Assembly (NCBI GenBank): GCA_905233455.1
Contig: CAJOES010000011.1
Span: 3,959-52,107 of the forward strand
DNA length: 48,149 nucleotides
Direction: 5' to 3'
Origin: an uncultured Synergistales bacterium
GTDB lineage: Bacteria > Synergistota > Synergistia > Synergistales > Aminobacteriaceae
Below, one piece after another: positions 1 to 7,134 of this stretch. Every line of letters begins with the position of its first letter. Position 1 is the stretch's first letter. The translations under genes were made by a program, and so were the position numbers. The notes under the pieces are model-generated. The model worked only from the letters and a program-made list of their open reading frames with translations. It had not been told where the DNA came from and did no database searches.

Positions 1-2
1 TA

Positions 3-908
3 ACGATTACGGAAAAGGACAGGTACGGCATTCCATGCAGGTACGTGCTCTGTACGCATTGCGGGCTTGTGAGGCAGGAAAAAAGGCTTGATGATGTGTC
101 TACAGCTGCTTTTTACAGAGACGATGACAGAAATATTTATGTAGGGCAGGAGCTGGCCTCAGGAAATTTCTTTAATGGCTAGGTAAGGCACGGCGAGGAG
201 TTTTACAGCATTGCAGAACGATTCGCTGACATCAAAAAAATACACACAGTTTTTGAGGCAGGGTGCGGTGCAGGAGGAATCCTTTACGCTTTTCATAAAA
301 GAGGCAAGAAAGTATCAGGCTGCGACTTCGGGAAAAAGTACCTTGAATACGGCATAGAACATTCCCTGAATCTATACGAAGGTGAACCCTACCTCCTAAA
401 GACACCGGCAAATTCTCAGGATTTAGTTATACTCTCACACGTTCTTGAACATCTCAACAATCCGCTTGAATACGTCAATATGCTTGCAGAAATCATTTCG
501 CCTGAAGGATTTATGATTGTACAGCTTCCGGGATTATTTTATATACACCGGACATACGGGAAACCCATACGTTATTTTCAGAATGCGCATGTATACAATT
601 ACTATTCTTATCACTTGAAAGCATTTTTTGAGACATTAGGGCTTAAGGTAATATACAGTGATGAGACATGTACATTCCTTATCAAGAAGCCGGCATCATG
701 GCAAAAGAAAAATACTGATGGCTTAACAGTATGGGATAAGGAAATGCCGGAATGGAGCAGGAAAATCGGGGATGCACTGAAAAAATATTATGTTCTCAGC
801 ATATTTGATAGGGTAAACCCTTACAGGCGTATAAGGCGTTGTGCTGTGAAACTCCTTGAACTTGCAGGTATCAAGGACACGGTAAAAAAACTTATCGGCA
901 GAAAGTAG
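3..908 (+). pseudogene. SAM-dependent methyltransferase with N-terminal zinc-ribbon, interrupted by an in-frame TAG; 5' end outside the window
   Basis: The reading frame is open from the window edge (phase starting at base 3) to 908 except for TAG at 180-182. The upstream part carries CTHCGLV, the end of a Cys-pair zinc ribbon, and ends ...GNFFNG. The downstream part starts VRHGEEFYSIAERF and contains the SAM-binding motif VFEAGCGAGG and the post-motif HVLEHLNNP. Both halves are in the same frame and together look like one class I methyltransferase of the type found in polysaccharide biosynthesis clusters. The expected residue at the stop is probably Gln (CAG to TAG), judging from the surrounding FF-x-x-QVRxGEE pattern, so this looks like a point nonsense mutation rather than a frameshift. 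The ORF track lists only the ATG at 480, which lies after the SAM motif and cannot be the true start. The substrate cannot be told from sequence. Confidence 0.75.
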
Positions 909-920
909 TTTGCATTACAG

Positions 921-956
921 CAAAAACTGCCCCGTCCCATGAAAGAGACAGGGCAG
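921..956 (-). terminator. Rho-independent terminator of lplT
   Basis: The stem is CTGCCC...GGGCAG (927-932 with 951-956), extended by imperfect pairing inside. On the minus strand it is followed by TTTTTG, so it serves lplT. It also lies 18 bp after the methyltransferase stop and may work in both directions. Confidence 0.7.
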
Positions 957-963
957 AATTTCT

Positions 964-2226
964 CTACAGCATTCCAACCAGAAGCCCAACAACAAACGTT
1001 GTCGGCCCCATCGTCAGGAATATCTGCGGTATACTCACGCCCCACGATATGAGCACTCCCGCCCCCAGTGCGGCAACGGCCATGAATATAGAGTCCGTGA
1101 TATTGGAGCACGCAATAACGCCTGATACTTTCTCTTCCGGTGCTTTGCTCTGCATGACTGCATAAAGCGGAACGATATACAGCCCTCCGCAGAACGCAAT
1201 CACGAACAGGCAGAAAGTGATCATGAAGTTCTCCGGACGCGAGAAGAATTCCCACGCGCCTATAATCGGTGCATCAGGAGCAACTGGAGGACGGTCGCTG
1301 ACGTACCACAGCAGGACGCTCGCAATCGCAATTCCGTACGCCGCAGAAGGAACATATTTTGTCGTGATTTTCCCCTTGAGGATCGACTCACACGCCATTG
1401 AACCAAAGCCGATACCGCACGAGAATATCGCAAGAAACGCCGTAGCAACGCTCTCATCAGTGCCGAGAATCAGCCGCGAATATGTCGGAAACTGCGCAAG
1501 GAATGTAGCACCTACAAGCCAGAACCACGATATAGCCAGCATTGAGCCGAAAACTTTACGCATAGGGACTATATCCCGAAACATCTCTATAGTTCTTGAT
1601 ACTATGTTGAATGACACCTTGCACTCAGGGTTTATCGGTTTTGTTGGAGGAATGAACATACTGCTCAGCCACCCGGCAGCCGCAATGCTCACGGCCAAGC
1701 CTCCGACCCAGTATATGCCGTTCTCGCGCAAAATCATCAGGCCGCCCGCAATCGTCCCGGTGAGTATGGCAAGATATGTACCCATCTGAATCAGCCCGTT
1801 TCCCGCAATGAGCTCTTCCTCCTTCAGGTGCTGGGGAAGTATGCTGTATTTCGCCGGGCTGAAGAATGCAGACTGCGCACCCATCAGGAACAGTACAGCC
1901 ATAAGAAGCCAGACATTGCCGAGCCAGAAGCCCAATGCCGCACCTGCCATCACGACAATTTCAGCGAACTTAACCCAGCGCATGAGATCAGAACGGTCAT
2001 ACTTGTCGGCAATATCGCTGGCCGTCGGGGCAAATACGAAAAACGGAAGGATAAACACACCTGCGGCGGCGTTCACCATTATGCGCGAGTCTATTCCTGC
2101 GGCATCACCTAACCTGTACGTGATGAGCATCATTAACGCGCTCTTGAAGAAATTATCATTGAATGCACCCATAAACTGTGTCAGGAACAGCGGCAAAAAT
2201 CTTCTCTTCAGCAACAATCCGAACAT
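964..2226 (-). CDS. lplT: MFS transporter of the lysophospholipid transporter LplT family
   Basis: Predicted 420-aa polytopic membrane protein. The N-terminus, RRFLPLFLTQFMGAFNDNFFKSALMMLITYR, is characteristic of LplT and of the transporter half of Aas-type fusion proteins. The family moves lysophospholipids across the inner membrane for re-acylation. No acyltransferase domain is fused or adjacent here. I place the start at 2226 rather than the track's 2247: the ATG overlaps the cysS stop (TAATG) and has AAGGAG about 8 bases upstream inside the end of cysS. This implies translational coupling with cysS. The function is assigned by family resemblance, and a different lipid or drug substrate is possible. 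Confidence 0.75.
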   Translation of the reverse strand: MFGLLLKRRFLPLFLTQFMGAFNDNFFKSALMMLITYRLGDAAGIDSRIMVNAAAGVFILPFFVFAPTASDIADKYDRSDLMRWVKFAEIVVMAGAALGFWLGNVWLLMAVLFLMGAQSAFFSPAKYSILPQHLKEEELIAGNGLIQMGTYLAILTGTIAGGLMILRENGIYWVGGLAVSIAAAGWLSSMFIPPTKPINPECKVSFNIVSRTIEMFRDIVPMRKVFGSMLAISWFWLVGATFLAQFPTYSRLILGTDESVATAFLAIFSCGIGFGSMACESILKGKITTKYVPSAAYGIAIASVLLWYVSDRPPVAPDAPIIGAWEFFSRPENFMITFCLFVIAFCGGLYIVPLYAVMQSKAPEEKVSGVIACSNITDSIFMAVAALGAGVLISWGVSIPQIFLTMGPTTFVVGLLVGML

Positions 2227-3647
2227 TACGCAAGCTCCTTCTTCCATTTAGTGCCCTGCGGAGTATCCTCAAGGACTATTCCACGTGCTTTAAGCTCGTC
2301 CCGTATGGCATCAGACCTCGCAAAGTCCTTAGCCTTGCGTGCTTCCGTTCGTTCCTGTATGAGCTTCTCTATCTCTGCATTCTCGTTTTCTGCCTCGTCA
2401 TCACCGATTACGCCTAAAATATCATCATAATCTTTCAGCGCATTCTTTGAGAGCGTGAAAAATTCTTCAGGCAGGGATTCATTCTCTTTCAGTGTAGTGT
2501 TGATGAGATATACAACATCAAATAATATTCCCATTGCGGCGGCAGTGTTGAAGTCATCATTCATGGCCTCAGTAAATTTTTTGTCGAGTTCCTGAAGCTG
2601 TGCCTGATATTCTTTCACGTCAAATGTTGAGTTGTTATCCTTCCGTGTCTTTGCGGCAAAATCTAAATCGCTCCGGCAGTTCCGCAGCCTTGAGACTCCT
2701 GCAGCGGCCTGCTCCAAGCTTTCAGGCGTGAAGTTCAGCGGGCTTCTGTAGTGTGCACTGAGCATGAAGAACCGTAACGCAAGCGGGGGGTATTTCTCTA
2801 TTGCGGCTCTTGCTGTCAGGAAGTTTCCGAGTGATTTTGACATCTTCTCGTTGTCGATGAGCAGGAAGCCGTTATGCAGCCAGTAATTGACGAAGGGTTT
2901 TCCTGATCCTGAAGCAGCCTCGCTCTGTGCGGCCTCGTTTTCATGGTGCGGGAACATGAGATCCACTCCGCCGGAATGAATGTCGATATTGTCGCCGAGA
3001 TATTTTGACGACATAGCGGAACACTCTATATGCCATCCCGGACGGCCCTTGCCCCAAGGACTGTCCCATGAAGGTTCGCCGGGTTTCTCTGCCTTCCACA
3101 GCGCAAAGTCCAGAGGGTCGCGCTTCTTCTCCGTAGGGTCAACACGTGCTCCTGCCTCCATGTCTTCAAGATTCTGCTTGCATAACGAGCCGTATTTAGG
3201 CCAGCTCTTTATGTCGAAGTACACATCACCTTCCGACACGTAAGCATGACCGTTAGCTATTATCTTCTCTACTGTCCGTATGATTTCGGGCATATGCTCC
3301 GTAGCTCTCGGTGCAACATCAGGGCGGCGGATACCTAAAGCATCAGCATCTTTCTGGTATTCTGTGATGAATCTCTCTGCAAGCTCCTGTACGGTGATAT
3401 TCTCCTTATGGGCACGGTGTATCATCTTGTCGTCTATGTCGGTGAAGTTCTGCACAAACGTTACGTGATAGCCTTCATGCTCAAGCCACCTGCGAAGAAC
3501 GTCAAACACTATGAAGGGTCTTGCGTTCCCGACATGAAAATAATCATACACTGTAGGGCCGCAGGAATAGAAGCTGACATGTCCGGGCTTTATGGGATTA
3601 AACGGCTCTTTTTTTCTGGTTAAGTCGTTGAATAATACGAGGCTCAA
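2226..3647 (-). CDS. cysS: Cysteinyl-tRNA synthetase
   Basis: A 473-aa class Ia aminoacyl-tRNA synthetase that charges tRNA-Cys in the cytoplasm. Visible landmarks are the N-terminal zinc cysteine in SCGPTVYDYFHVGNARPF with the HIGH-like HVGN, the further zinc ligands in WHIECSAM and FPHHENE, and the KMSKS loop in NEKMSKSLGNF. The C-terminal helical region runs to the stop, and the length is normal for the family. The gene overlaps the downstream lplT start by one base. A tRNA gene and a hairpin terminator lie upstream on the same strand. Confidence 0.96.
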   Translation of the reverse strand: MSLVLFNDLTRKKEPFNPIKPGHVSFYSCGPTVYDYFHVGNARPFIVFDVLRRWLEHEGYHVTFVQNFTDIDDKMIHRAHKENITVQELAERFITEYQKDADALGIRRPDVAPRATEHMPEIIRTVEKIIANGHAYVSEGDVYFDIKSWPKYGSLCKQNLEDMEAGARVDPTEKKRDPLDFALWKAEKPGEPSWDSPWGKGRPGWHIECSAMSSKYLGDNIDIHSGGVDLMFPHHENEAAQSEAASGSGKPFVNYWLHNGFLLIDNEKMSKSLGNFLTARAAIEKYPPLALRFFMLSAHYRSPLNFTPESLEQAAAGVSRLRNCRSDLDFAAKTRKDNNSTFDVKEYQAQLQELDKKFTEAMNDDFNTAAAMGILFDVVYLINTTLKENESLPEEFFTLSKNALKDYDDILGVIGDDEAENENAEIEKLIQERTEARKAKDFARSDAIRDELKARGIVLEDTPQGTKWKKELA

Positions 3648-3706
3648 AATATTTCATATCCTTTCATGAATTAAACTGCTGAATATTTTACACTAGACGC
3701 AAAGCA

Positions 3707-3735
3707 ACAAAAAAACCGCCTGTTTAAAGCGGTCT
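3707..3735 (-). terminator. Rho-independent terminator after tRNA-Thr
   Basis: On the minus strand, ACCGC-TTTAAACAG-GCGGT is followed by TTTTTTTG. It sits between the tRNA 3' end and cysS and separates the two transcripts. Confidence 0.7.
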
Positions 3736-3769
3736 ATGTATATCTGTCGGGGTTTTACCGGTTATATTC

Positions 3770-3844
3770 TGGAGCCGGTGAACGGATTTGAACCGTTGAC
3801 CTGCGCATTACGAGTGCGCTGCTCTGCCACTGAGCCACACCGGC
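3770..3844 (-). tRNA. tRNA-Thr (anticodon CGT)
   Basis: The minus-strand sequence folds as a cloverleaf. The acceptor is GCCGGTG pairing with CACCGGC. The D arm is GCTC/GAGC. The anticodon stem GCGCA/TGCGC holds the loop CTCGTAA (anticodon CGT). The T arm is AACGG-TTCAAAT-CCGTT, and the 3' TCCA is encoded. It begins 28 bases after the stop of the subtilase gene on the same strand. Confidence 0.95.
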
Positions 3845-3872
3845 AATGTCTAAATCACAGTGAGAGATTTTA

Positions 3873-5411
3873 TCAGCTCAAAGATTTTTTGACAAGCGGG
3901 AACAGGAGCATTAACGCAAAAAAATCAAATCCGCTTCCCATGCAAGCCCCGTATCTGTCGTCGTCATCATCATATTCGTAGTAATCATCATTATTGTTTT
4001 CGTCTGCATCATAGCTGTTGTAGTCGTCATACGCCGCCCATTCACTGCTCTTGGCCGGAATGCTTGAAGCCTCAGTCTCTCCGTACTGCAGTGCTGATTT
4101 CAGGTTGAGTATTCCTGTAGAACTTGCACTGACCGAAACGTCAGAACCTCCTCCAAGAATTATCTGCTTGAGCTGGTATGCCGTAATGCTGTCGGGAAGT
4201 ATTGATGCCAGAAGTGCCGCTGCCCCTGAAATATGCGGTGCTGCCATTGATGTGCCGCTCTTGCTTCTCATAGTTGGAGTGTCTGAATCCGATTCCTGAA
4301 TCCATGTGCTTAGTATGTCCACTCCTGGAGCAGAAATGTCCGCGCCGTCGTTGCTGAAAGATGCGAGGTTTCCGTCCTTGTCCGTAGCAGATACCGAGAT
4401 CATTCCGTAAAGTCCCTGAAATGACGGAGGATACACATAATATCCTGCACCGGGAACCATATAGCCGTGAGCTTTCGTGCTGGGCTTGCCTATGGTCTGG
4501 CTCTGGTTTCCTGCGGCCACAACTATAACTGCCTTGTTCAGCACGTCGAGATTCTTGAATGCCCTCCATAAAGGAGACTTCACTAGAACATCATGCGTGG
4601 GCTTTTCCGGAAGGTAAGTTTCAAGGGACATATTCACTACTTTTATCTTTACTCCCTGATTGATGAGCTTCGTAACGTAATCTACTGCATCTATAACATT
4701 CTCTATATAGCCGCCGCCTGAACTGTCCAGAGCCTTAACGGAAATCATTTTTACATTCCAGTTAATGCCGGCAATTCCCATAGCGTTATTGCCCATTGCG
4801 CCTATTATCCCTGCAACGTGCGTTCCGTGCCCGTAATCGTCAGTTGCTGAATCATTATCTTTGTATCTGGTATTTTTCCCCAGCTCAAGAGCAATGTTGT
4901 CTTTCAGATCCGGGTTGTTCTCGTCGATGCCTGAATCAATAATCGCAACATAAATTTCATCACTGCCCTTCGCCCTGTCCCACGCGCTGTAGGCTTTAAC
5001 GAAACTCATTCCCCAGCATCCAGACAGCACTGGATCATTCGGGACTTCTGCGGCATATACCCTGTAATTAGGCGAGGCGGCTACTACTTCAGGATTCTTC
5101 ATGAGTTCTTCAACAAGCTCGTCGGTGGATTTCTTGTCGGAATGTATCAGCGCAAATACCTCATTGCCTGCCTCAGAGATTGATGCGTAAGTATTCTTGA
5201 CCCACGCTCCTGACTCTGCCGCGAATGATGCGACCCTGAATGCTTCAGTCCCGAAGTCCTCAAGGTCAGAAGCAGTAACGATGACTCCGGGATCAGAAGG
5301 CTTCAGCACGACGATTACATCACCGGGTATATAGTCAACTGCATATGAAGCAAAAGGAATCATTAATACAAATATCAATGTGCAAAGCAGTAATTTGTTG
5401 TATAGTTTCAT
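3873..5411 (-). CDS. Subtilisin-like (S8) surface serine protease with Synergist-CTERM-type tail
   Basis: A 512-aa exported peptidase. It begins with a signal peptide (MKLYNKLLLCTLIFVLMIPFASYA), followed by a short inhibitor-like propeptide region. The S8 catalytic residues are Asp in AIIDSGID, His in DDYGHGTHVAG, the oxyanion Asn in VAAGNQSQ, and Ser in SGTSMAAPHISG. The C-terminus is unusual: a strongly acidic Asp/Tyr/Asn stretch precedes YGACMGSGFDFFALMLLFPLVKKS. That end has the Cys / hydrophobic helix / basic layout of the Synergist-CTERM sorting signal, so the enzyme is probably surface-anchored. I prefer the ATG at 5411 to the track's GTG at 5423, because GGAAGG is only 2 bases from the GTG. 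The 14-base spacing to the ATG is long, so the start is uncertain. The likely role is extracellular proteolysis. Confidence 0.88.
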   Translation of the reverse strand: MKLYNKLLLCTLIFVLMIPFASYAVDYIPGDVIVVLKPSDPGVIVTASDLEDFGTEAFRVASFAAESGAWVKNTYASISEAGNEVFALIHSDKKSTDELVEELMKNPEVVAASPNYRVYAAEVPNDPVLSGCWGMSFVKAYSAWDRAKGSDEIYVAIIDSGIDENNPDLKDNIALELGKNTRYKDNDSATDDYGHGTHVAGIIGAMGNNAMGIAGINWNVKMISVKALDSSGGGYIENVIDAVDYVTKLINQGVKIKVVNMSLETYLPEKPTHDVLVKSPLWRAFKNLDVLNKAVIVVAAGNQSQTIGKPSTKAHGYMVPGAGYYVYPPSFQGLYGMISVSATDKDGNLASFSNDGADISAPGVDILSTWIQESDSDTPTMRSKSGTSMAAPHISGAAALLASILPDSITAYQLKQIILGGGSDVSVSASSTGILNLKSALQYGETEASSIPAKSSEWAAYDDYNSYDADENNNDDYYEYDDDDDRYGACMGSGFDFFALMLLFPLVKKSLS

Positions 5412-5532
5412 AGGTTGTTTCACGTCCTTCCAGAATATTTATCGGTATGAAAATTATATAACACGCAAAAATTTAAGGCATTATAATTTTGCAAAAAATA
5501 TTATCATAAACATAAGGAGGAATTTTAATTCA

Positions 5533-7071
5533 ATGCCTGTACATAATGAGAACATCATCATAATCAATTGCGGTTCACAGTTTACCCAGCTTATTGCGCG
5601 CCGCTTGAGGGAGATGAAGGTGCACAGCGTAATAGTGAACTGGGATATTTCGTGCGTAGAAGTCAAAAAATATTCTCCTGCGGGGATAATCATATCAGGA
5701 GGTCCTGACAGCGTGAATGACGAAGACGCAATCACAATAGATCCTGAAATTCTGAACACTGGCTGTCCCGTTCTGGGAATATGCTACGGTATGCAGCTTC
5801 TAGCGAAACTTTCCGGAGGCCGCGTGAACTCCGGGCATGTGCACGAGTACGGCATCACGAAGATACTGCGCACCGGAGACTCTGAACTCCTGAAGGATAT
5901 TCCGGAGAGCATCAATGTCCTGATGAGTCATGGAGACAGCGTGTCTGAACTTCCCGGAGGCTTTTGCGCAACGTCAAGGACTGCGGGAGGCTTGACGGCA
6001 TCAATCGAGGATGGCGGCAGGAAGTTTTACGGCCTGCAGTTCCACCCGGAAGTCATACACACGGAGCACGGGCAGGAGATACTGCGCAGGTTCGCTTTCG
6101 GGATTTGCGGCTGTTCAGGTGATTGGGACTTGGCCGGTTGGGTTGAGGGTATCATTGAGGACATTCGCAGGACTGTCGGGAATGGGCGTGTAGTGTGCGG
6201 GCTGTCGGGAGGAGTTGACTCAAGTGTTGCGGCGGCTCTGGTGAACAGGGCAATAGGGGACAGGCTTACGTGTGTTTTCGTGAATCACGGCCTTATGCGC
6301 CTGAATGAACCGGAACAAGTTATGCGATCGTATCAGGATATGGGGCTGAACGTGATTTATGCTGATGCGTCAGAAAAGTTTTTGCGTGAGCTTGAGGGAG
6401 TAACAGACCCCGAACAGAAGAGAAAGATTATCGGAAGGTTATTCATTGAAGTATTTGATGAGGAGGCCAAGAAGATAGACGGTGCGGAATGGCTGTTGCA
6501 GGGGACAATCTATCCTGACGTTATCGAGAGCGGGAACAAGAAAGGTGCTGCGGTGATCAAATCTCATCACAACGTGGGCGGGCTTCCGGAGCACATGAAG
6601 ATGAAGCTGCTTGAGCCTCTGCGGGATCTCTTCAAGGACGAGGTGAGGAGACTCGGCGGAATTATAGGTGTCCCTGAAGCAATCGTGTCGCGTCAGCCTT
6701 TTCCCGGCCCGGGACTTGCCGTTAGATGCCTCGGTGCAATCACTAAGGGAAGGCTTGACGTTCTGAGGCAGGCAGATGCAATCTTCACGGAGGAACTGAA
6801 GCGTGCCGGGCTTTATGCGGGGATATGGCAGTCATTCTGCGTGCTGCTTCCCGTGAGAACTGTCGGCGTTATGGGGGACAGCAGGACTTACAGCGAGGCG
6901 GTAGTGCTCCGGGCTGTGCACTCTCAGGACGCTATGACTGCGGAATGGGCGAGGATAGATTACGGCGTGCTTGATGCCGTGTCTAAACGGATATGCAATG
7001 AAGTCAGGGGAGTAAACAGGGTGGTGCTTGATGTTACGTCAAAACCGCCTGCAACAATCGAGTGGGAATAG
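5533..7071 (+). CDS. guaA: GMP synthase (glutamine-hydrolysing)
   Basis: A 512-aa protein that converts XMP to GMP using glutamine and ATP. The N-terminal class I amidotransferase shows the nucleophile in GICYGMQLL (about C84) and the catalytic His in LQFHPEV. The ATP-pyrophosphatase domain carries the P-loop in CGLSGGVDSSVAAAL. The C-terminal dimerisation domain ends PPATIEWE, as is usual. The track's start at 5380 overlaps the divergent protease gene. The ATG at 5533 has AAGGAGG at 5515-5521 and gives the family's normal N-terminus (ENIIIINCGSQ). A TATAAT box near 5491 could be its -10. Its stop codon is TAG, which shows that TAG is a normal stop in this genome. Confidence 0.96.
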   Translation: MPVHNENIIIINCGSQFTQLIARRLREMKVHSVIVNWDISCVEVKKYSPAGIIISGGPDSVNDEDAITIDPEILNTGCPVLGICYGMQLLAKLSGGRVNSGHVHEYGITKILRTGDSELLKDIPESINVLMSHGDSVSELPGGFCATSRTAGGLTASIEDGGRKFYGLQFHPEVIHTEHGQEILRRFAFGICGCSGDWDLAGWVEGIIEDIRRTVGNGRVVCGLSGGVDSSVAAALVNRAIGDRLTCVFVNHGLMRLNEPEQVMRSYQDMGLNVIYADASEKFLRELEGVTDPEQKRKIIGRLFIEVFDEEAKKIDGAEWLLQGTIYPDVIESGNKKGAAVIKSHHNVGGLPEHMKMKLLEPLRDLFKDEVRRLGGIIGVPEAIVSRQPFPGPGLAVRCLGAITKGRLDVLRQADAIFTEELKRAGLYAGIWQSFCVLLPVRTVGVMGDSRTYSEAVVLRAVHSQDAMTAEWARIDYGVLDAVSKRICNEVRGVNRVVLDVTSKPPATIEWE

Positions 7072-7134
7072 TGCAGTAATTATGTGCTGTATTTTTCCGA
7101 AAATAAATAAAAATTTCTTTAGGAGATGATTTTT

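Noticed and set aside
180-182. Reading the TAG as pyrrolysine or a reassigned codon
   Set aside because: guaA ends in TAG and the frameshifted response regulator also ends in TAG in its restored frame; no pyl genes are in the window and the site is not in a methylamine methyltransferase.
1217-1789. 190-aa plus-strand ORF, with others at 1808-2251
   Set aside because: Antisense to lplT; no family resemblance and no RBS.
3950-4040. TCGTCATCATCATATTCG-type trinucleotide runs as a regulatory repeat
   Set aside because: They are Asp/Tyr/Asn codons of the acidic stretch in the protease; a 3-bp unit does not change frame.
5380-5532. N-terminal extension of guaA given by the ORF track
   Set aside because: It overlaps the divergent protease start, lacks an RBS and is not part of the family; AAGGAGG precedes the ATG at 5533.
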